NCBI GenBank assembly: GCA_964599375.1
Contig: CAZREW010000003.1
Span: forward strand, 186,001 to 250,000
DNA: 64,000 bases
Source of the DNA: JAUWCL01 sp964599375
GTDB lineage: Bacteria > Krumholzibacteriota > Krumholzibacteriia > Krumholzibacteriales > Krumholzibacteriaceae
Direction of reading: 5' to 3'
In this document: piece after piece, positions 59,355 through 64,000 of the stretch
Position numbering within the stretch: the stretch's first letter is position 1
How the letters are laid out: the number at the start of each line of letters is the position of its first letter
Notes under the pieces: generated by a model
Databases searched by the model: none
Told to the model about the DNA's origin: nothing
What the model saw: the letters and a program-made list of their open reading frames with translations, nothing else
Translations under genes and position numbers: made by a program

Positions 59355-60908
59355 TCAGAGCGGGATGTTGCCGTGCTTCTTCGGCGGGAGGGTCTGTCTC
59401 TTATTGAGCAGGTTCTCCAGTGCGTGAATGATCATGGGTCTGGTCGCCTCAGGCATGATCACATCGTCGAGGTATCCGAGCCCCGCTGCGACGAAAGGAT
59501 TGTTGAAACGTTCGGTATACTCGTCCATCCTGATCTGCCGCTCGGTCTCCGGTTCTTCGGCCTCTTCTATCGCTTTCCTGTAGAGGATGTTGACGGCGCC
59601 CTCGGCCCCCATTACGGCGAGCTCGGCGGTAGGCCACGCGACGTTGTAATCGGACCTGATGTGCTTGCTCGACATGACGCAGTATGCGCCGCCGTAAGCC
59701 TTTCTCGTCACGACCGTCAGCTTCGGCACGGTCGCCTCGCAGTAGGCATAGATCAGCTTCGCGCCGTGCCTTATTATCCCGTTCCATTCCTGGTCCGTGC
59801 CGGGCAGGAACCCGGGCACATCCTCGAAAGTGAGCAGAGGGACATTGAAGGCGTCGCAGAATCGGACGAAGCGCGCTCCCTTGATCGAGCTCTCGATGTC
59901 GAGCACTCCGGCCATGTGCGCCGGCTGGTTCGCGACGATGCCGACCGAATGACCATTGAGACGGGCGTATCCGACGACGATGTTCTGGGCGTGCAGGGGC
60001 ATCACCTCGAAGAATCTCCCGTCGTCCACTACCAGTTTTATGACTTCCTTGATATCGTATGGGGCTCTCGGGTCGTCAGGAACGAGTCCCCTCAGCTCGG
60101 GGGACTGCCTGTTCGGATCGTCGACCGGCGTGACGAAAGGGGGATCCTCCAGGTTGTTCTGCGGGATGTAGGAGAGAAGTTCCTTTATCATCTCGACGCA
60201 TTCCTCGTCGTCCTCGGCCATGAAATGGGCCACGCCGCTCCTGGAGTTGTGCGTAAGGGCGCCACCGAGCTCCTCGTGAGTGACGTCCTCATGAGTCACC
60301 TGCCTGATGACGTTGGGGCCCGTTATGTACATGTGGCTGGTCTTGTCGACCATGAATATGAAGTCGGTCAGGGCTGGGGAGTAGACCGCTCCGCCCGCGC
60401 TTGGCCCCATGATGGCTGATATCTGGGGTATGACGCCCGAGGAGAGGGTGTTGCGAAGGAAGATCTCCGCGTACCCGGCAAGGGCCGCTACGCCCTCCTG
60501 GATCCTCGCCCCGCCGCTGTCTGAGATCCCCACCACAGGAGCGCCGTTCTCGAGCGCCATGTCCATCAGGCGGATGATCTTTCCGGCGTGAGCTTCTCCC
60601 AAAGAGCCTCCAAAAACCGTGAAGTCCTGGGCGAAAGCGAATGTGAGTCTACCGTTTACAAGGCCTTGCCCGCAGACCACGCCATCGCCTACCATCTTCT
60701 TATCGGCGAGCCCCGGCCAGGTGCTGCGGTGGGTCACGAAGACCCCCATCTCCTGGAATGTCCCCTCGTCGAATAGGATATGTATCCTCTCCCGCGCCGT
60801 CATCCGGCCGGATTCGTGGATCTTCTGTATCCTCGTCCTGCCTCCGCCCAGTAGGGCTTGCTCGCGTTTTTTCTCCAGATCGTCGTACTTTTCCTGACGG
60901 TTCTTCAA
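59355..60908 (-). CDS. acyl-CoA carboxylase carboxyltransferase (propionyl-CoA carboxylase beta type)
   Basis: The 517-residue crotonase-fold protein transfers CO2 from biotin to an acyl-CoA. Visible are AQDFTVFGGSLGEAHAGKI, SDSGGARIQEGVAALAGYAE near 127-146, IMGPSAGGAVYSPALTDF and AYGGAYCVMSSKHIRSD. Its length, sequence and neighbours (mutase, epimerase) fit propionyl-CoA carboxylase. The biotin carboxylase and carrier subunits are not in the window. The start is TTG 60908, five bases after AGGAGG; the open frame runs further up to 60950 but lacks homology. Confidence 0.94.
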   Translation of the reverse strand: MKNRQEKYDDLEKKREQALLGGGRTRIQKIHESGRMTARERIHILFDEGTFQEMGVFVTHRSTWPGLADKKMVGDGVVCGQGLVNGRLTFAFAQDFTVFGGSLGEAHAGKIIRLMDMALENGAPVVGISDSGGARIQEGVAALAGYAEIFLRNTLSSGVIPQISAIMGPSAGGAVYSPALTDFIFMVDKTSHMYITGPNVIRQVTHEDVTHEELGGALTHNSRSGVAHFMAEDDEECVEMIKELLSYIPQNNLEDPPFVTPVDDPNRQSPELRGLVPDDPRAPYDIKEVIKLVVDDGRFFEVMPLHAQNIVVGYARLNGHSVGIVANQPAHMAGVLDIESSIKGARFVRFCDAFNVPLLTFEDVPGFLPGTDQEWNGIIRHGAKLIYAYCEATVPKLTVVTRKAYGGAYCVMSSKHIRSDYNVAWPTAELAVMGAEGAVNILYRKAIEEAEEPETERQIRMDEYTERFNNPFVAAGLGYLDDVIMPEATRPMIIHALENLLNKRQTLPPKKHGNIPL

Positions 60909-60973
60909 ATCGTCCTCCTCCCGCGCGGGGCCGGTACCAGCGGGGCGCACGGGCCAAGATACCGGTCCTGGAT

Positions 60974-61002
60974 ATATTATTGAATGGGAGGTTGAGGGTC
61001 AA
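60974..61002 (-). promoter_or_regulatory. promoter of the carboxyltransferase-mutase-epimerase operon
   Basis: On the minus strand, TTGACC (60997-61002) and TAATAT (60974-60979) are spaced by 17 bases, about 65 bases upstream of the TTG start. Confidence 0.65.
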
Positions 61003-61027
61003 TCGGAATATCTGCCGTCGAAATCGT

Positions 61028-61057
61028 TTGAATAAAAGCTCCCTGCAGGTCTATTAT
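61028..61057 (+). promoter_or_regulatory. promoter of the lipoprotein gene at 61120
   Basis: TTGAAT (61028-61033) and TATTAT (61052-61057) are 18 bases apart. It is divergent from the carboxyltransferase promoter, with about 25 bases between the -35 boxes. Confidence 0.5.
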
Positions 61058-61119
61058 CAAATCCGATATCACTTGAGTTATCATGGAGTTTTTAACATCT
61101 TGGAGAAAGGATAGAGATC

Positions 61120-61701
61120 ATGAGCGGAAATGAAGGAATAAGAAGTGCATCGATCCTGCTGGCACTGATCCTGGTCCCGGTCCTGGCCCTGTCATGCGGC
61201 GGGAAAAAGGAGGCGGAGGCGGAAAAACCGGCGGAGGCGAAGCAGGACGAGACGATCGCCTATGTCAACGAAGAGGTCAGCTATGGCCTTTACTTCGATG
61301 AAGAAGGGACAAAGAGGACTCTCCGCCTTAAAAAGGGACAGGAAGAGTTCACCGGCTATTTCTTCCTGATGTGCCCCGATTACAAGAATATCGCTTCGAC
61401 GCAGTTCCGGCTGGAGATGCCCGGGGGAGTCGTTATAGTGAACGACAAGTACCGCATGGACAGGGTCATGTCGATGGGGACCTTTCAGAGGGGCATCAGC
61501 GAAAGGTACGCGCCATGTGTTCCGGGGCCGAAGATCCTTCTGCACACCTTCACTTTCAGGGTGACTGGTCCGCTCGACAACGCCGTCTTTACGATACTTC
61601 CATCGCTGGACGACCAGTTTCTGGCCGTGGCGGAATGCGAGGAGGGTTATCCTATAATCAGGGCATCCGCTTTCAAGGCTGTGGTCAACCCCTCTGACTG
61701 A
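61120..61701 (+). CDS. predicted lipoprotein with cohesin-like fold, function unknown
   Basis: The 193-residue precursor has a lipoprotein signal (ILLALILVPVLALSC, Cys26), a short Lys/Glu/Ala-rich spacer (GGKKEAEAEKPAEA), and a beta-rich domain with STQFRLEMPGGVVIVNDKYR and a late LLHTFTFRVTGPLDNAVFTI. The strand pattern is reminiscent of cohesin-like folds, but the match is weak. GGAGAAAGG lies upstream of ATG 61120. It is followed after eight bases by the M6 protease gene, perhaps on the same transcript. Confidence 0.75.
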   Translation: MSGNEGIRSASILLALILVPVLALSCGGKKEAEAEKPAEAKQDETIAYVNEEVSYGLYFDEEGTKRTLRLKKGQEEFTGYFFLMCPDYKNIASTQFRLEMPGGVVIVNDKYRMDRVMSMGTFQRGISERYAPCVPGPKILLHTFTFRVTGPLDNAVFTILPSLDDQFLAVAECEEGYPIIRASAFKAVVNPSD

Positions 61702-61709
61702 GTTGCAGG

Positions 61710-64000
61710 ATGATGAACTGGACATCATTTAAAAGAATATTGCCGGCAGCCCTGTTGCCGGTTTTTTATGTCATGCTTCTGAGTGTCAACGCTTCGGCCA
61801 TCGTATCGCCTCGAGGCGGGGGAGAGCTCCCGGAGGGATTCAAGACCGGCAAAGGGAAAGATGCCCGCTCGTTCATGCCGGGTAGAGGCTGGATCGGAAA
61901 AGCGGCACAGGTCAGGGCCGCGTCGCTGGCCGCTTTCTCTACCGGCGCCCCGTCGGAAACGGCGCTCACCGGCACTATGAGGATACCGGTAATAGGCGGA
62001 CTTTACACTGACTATGTCGGGCATACGCTGCAGAGCCTTACTCTTCTCCAGGTCGAGCTTTTCGACGGGCCCTGGGCGACAGGGACTATGGCGCAGTATT
62101 TCCAGGAAGCCTCCAGGGGGCTTTTCGATGTCACGGGCGATGTCTATGGATGGGTGGAGCTGGCGAACGACGAGGATTATTACGTAGTCCCGCCGTCAGG
62201 CGGGACGATGGTCGGTTATTCCAGGACGAACGAATTCATCGAGGAAGCGGTCGCGGGCGTCGACGTCGAGGTCGATTTCGGCCAGTATGACAACGATGGC
62301 CCCGATGGCTTGCCCAACTCGGGGGACGATGACGGTTACGTCGATGCCCTCGTGCTGGTCCATCCGGCAATGGGAGCGGAATGTACATCCAATTTCTACC
62401 ATATGTGGTCCCATTCATATCAGTACAGCCTCTGGGACGGGGTGCCGGGAGGGGCCCTAGCGACCGATGATCCTGCCGCAGGCGGCGGGTTCATCCTGAT
62501 CGACGACTATATAATGGCCCCGACCGTATCGTGCGATACGGGACTTATCGAGATAGGAGTCTTCTGCCATGAGCTGGGACATACTATAGGTCTCCCGGAT
62601 CTTTACGATGACTACGGTTCCTATGGCATTGGGTACTGGGGACTCATGGGCAGCGGAAATTGGAACACTCCGGAATCGCCCGCCCATCCCTGCGGATGGT
62701 CCAAGGAGCAGCTTGGCTGGGTCGACGTGACAGAGGTTGGCTGGGTGCCGGAACAGATCCAGCTCCTCCCGGTCATACAAGCCGGAGAAGTGATCAGACT
62801 CAATACTCCGACAAGAAGGTTCAGGCGGACGGTGCCACCATCCTCGGCGACAGGATGGGGCATGGTCTGCGGATACAACGAGTCCGAAGCTGATTTCAGG
62901 GGATGGCCCGGTGGTGCCGGCTACGGCAACGACTGGAACGAGTCGATCAGCCGGACGTTCAGGTTCGGCGGCAGTGGACCGGTCACGCTCAGTTATTACG
63001 TACAGACGGATCTGGAAGAATATTACGATTTCGCCTATGTGCTTCTGCGGCTTTCCACCGGCACGGACGTGGAGACACTCGCGGTATATACCGGCCAGAA
63101 CGGTTTTTCCCCGGAGACGATCGACCTGAGTCCGTATCTGACTGGTCCGGGATCCGGATACGGCTACACGGTTTCCTTCAATATGGTGAGCGACTTCAAT
63201 TTCAGCGACGAAGACGGTTACTTCAACTCTGCCACGGCCCGGGCCTTTCTTATCGACAATGTCAGCGTTCAGGGGGGTGGCGAGGATTATTTCACGGATT
63301 TCGAGCAGGATACTGGAGGATGGAGGGAGACATCTGCTCCTGCCGAATATTTCCTTGTCGAATACAGGACAAAAGCCGGCTTCGATATTAATCTGCCTGG
63401 AGAAGGACTGCTGATCTGGCATGCAGAGAATAGCCTGGCCTACTCTGATCTTGGCAACTCCGGGGGCTCCTCGAATACGCAGACAAGAGGACTGGTCCTG
63501 CAGGAGGCAGACGGCAGATATGACCTGATCAGCACGGGAGGGAATGCGGGAGACTCGGGCGATCCATACCCCGGAAGTACTCGCAATACGGACTTTTACA
63601 TGTCGTCCTGGCCGTCCAGCGACGACAACAACGGAGATCCGACACCAGTCTCGGTCAGGGGAATTAACGATGGATCCGCTTTTTTCAGCGCCGGGATGCC
63701 GGCCCCGACTGTCGCATCGATCGAGCCGCAGGAGATAGACAAGGGAGCGGGAGACACCGTCTATTTCGACATCCGTGGCACCGGCATACTTTTTGGGGCC
63801 GGATGTTCTCTCTCGAGGATGGATCAGACTGTAGAAGCGGATTCAGTCGGATGGCTCGGAGAGAACAGGATCATCGCCAGGTTCGGCGTCGGAAGCCTAT
63901 TCTCCGGGGACTGGGATGTCACGGTGGAAAGTGGGGACGGTCAGCAGGGAACGCTCGATGGCGGACTGACGGTTATTTCGACGATCGTCTCAGCCGGAGT
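61710..64000 (+). CDS. secreted M6-type metalloprotease, cut by the window end
   Basis: The frame is open from ATG 61710 to the window end (at least 763 residues), with no stop. A signal peptide ends near NASA (residues 29-32). The protease domain carries FCHELGHTIGLPDLYDDYGS with His287, Glu288 and His291 and a following Asp, then YWGLMGSGNW with the Met-turn, matching the M6 (immune inhibitor A) family. A beta-sandwich domain at about 405-540 (RTFRFGGSGPVTLSYYVQTD) and a GEGLLIWHAENS stretch near 570 follow, then an IPT/TIG-like start (PAPTVASIEPQEIDKGAGDT) near 665. It lacks any cell-anchor in the visible part. Part of the signal peptide coding region folds as a terminator. Confidence 0.9.
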   Translation, partial: MMNWTSFKRILPAALLPVFYVMLLSVNASAIVSPRGGGELPEGFKTGKGKDARSFMPGRGWIGKAAQVRAASLAAFSTGAPSETALTGTMRIPVIGGLYTDYVGHTLQSLTLLQVELFDGPWATGTMAQYFQEASRGLFDVTGDVYGWVELANDEDYYVVPPSGGTMVGYSRTNEFIEEAVAGVDVEVDFGQYDNDGPDGLPNSGDDDGYVDALVLVHPAMGAECTSNFYHMWSHSYQYSLWDGVPGGALATDDPAAGGGFILIDDYIMAPTVSCDTGLIEIGVFCHELGHTIGLPDLYDDYGSYGIGYWGLMGSGNWNTPESPAHPCGWSKEQLGWVDVTEVGWVPEQIQLLPVIQAGEVIRLNTPTRRFRRTVPPSSATGWGMVCGYNESEADFRGWPGGAGYGNDWNESISRTFRFGGSGPVTLSYYVQTDLEEYYDFAYVLLRLSTGTDVETLAVYTGQNGFSPETIDLSPYLTGPGSGYGYTVSFNMVSDFNFSDEDGYFNSATARAFLIDNVSVQGGGEDYFTDFEQDTGGWRETSAPAEYFLVEYRTKAGFDINLPGEGLLIWHAENSLAYSDLGNSGGSSNTQTRGLVLQEADGRYDLISTGGNAGDSGDPYPGSTRNTDFYMSSWPSSDDNNGDPTPVSVRGINDGSAFFSAGMPAPTVASIEPQEIDKGAGDTVYFDIRGTGILFGAGCSLSRMDQTVEADSVGWLGENRIIARFGVGSLFSGDWDVTVESGDGQQGTLDGGLTVISTIVSAG
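61743..61767 (+). terminator. terminator-shaped hairpin inside the M6 protease signal peptide
   Basis: CCGGCA (61743-61748) pairs with TGCCGG (61756-61761), followed by six Ts (61762-61767). It lies 33 bases into the coding region. It may end the preceding lipoprotein transcript or attenuate the protease gene. Confidence 0.55.

Noticed and set aside
1..64000. CRISPR arrays, insertion sequences, prophage or integration sites
   Set aside because: No regularly spaced direct repeats, transposase, integrase or phage gene was seen; intergenic gaps are short and gene order is ordinary.

Overview
The window is a gene-dense stretch of a Gram-negative bacterial chromosome. It has about 59 protein genes, one tRNA and the RNase P RNA, and I saw no insertion sequence, prophage, CRISPR array or obvious foreign island. 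Outer-membrane assembly genes (an Omp85 protein plus a TamB-like partner), many exported lipoproteins, GatCAB, MutS2 and a GC-rich codon style point to an FCB-like or poorly cultured phylum (Krumholzibacteriota, Eisenbacteria or Latescibacterota type). That placement is inference; nothing here fixes the taxon.

Layout. 1-6.1 kb: mutS2-dnaG-rpoD in a tight run, then a CAU tRNA. 6.2-9.6 kb: small genes (exported protein, cupin, tautomerase, DUF4870, a SixA phosphatase with a probable CTG start, a Ycf48-like propeller protein). 9.6-11.6 kb: a promoter-terminator unit that may be a small RNA or attenuator, a zinc-ribbon coiled-coil gene, RNase H and rnpB. 11.6-16 kb: recJ-dtd-maf-yjbQ-mtnA. 16-24 kb: rplM-rpsI-rpsB-tsf, then pyrH-frr-uppS-cdsA-dxr-rseP. 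24-36 kb: an envelope block (Omp85 protein, TamB-like protein, and a very large metalloprotease/propeller/beta-barrel fusion) followed by a UvrD/PcrA helicase. 36-41 kb: a NYN-LOTUS protein, then on the minus strand a 14-repeat lipoprotein, LemA and a DUF2207 protein. 41-45 kb: gatCAB. 45-51 kb: an ECF sigma/anti-sigma pair, several exported proteins and a histidine kinase. 51-61 kb: a B12-dependent acyl-CoA locus. 61-64 kb: a lipoprotein and an M6-type metalloprotease cut by the window end.

The most interesting region is 51.4-61 kb. A plus-strand operon carries a cobalamin adenosyltransferase, the MeaB chaperone, a mutase large subunit, a B12-binding small subunit, a thiolase and a 3-hydroxyacyl-CoA dehydrogenase. 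A convergent minus-strand operon carries a biotin-dependent carboxyltransferase, a second mutase large subunit and methylmalonyl-CoA epimerase. The two large subunits differ at the two known specificity positions: the plus-strand one has Phe80/Gln198 (isobutyryl-CoA mutase type) and the minus-strand one Tyr86/Arg204 (methylmalonyl-CoA mutase type). I therefore read the locus as two routes, isobutyryl-CoA to butyryl-CoA and on to acetyl-CoA, and propionyl-CoA to succinyl-CoA, sharing cobalamin supply and possibly one B12-binding subunit.

Names, domains and starts were assigned by reading translations and Shine-Dalgarno sequences; no database search was run. Promoter and terminator calls are pattern matches by eye.
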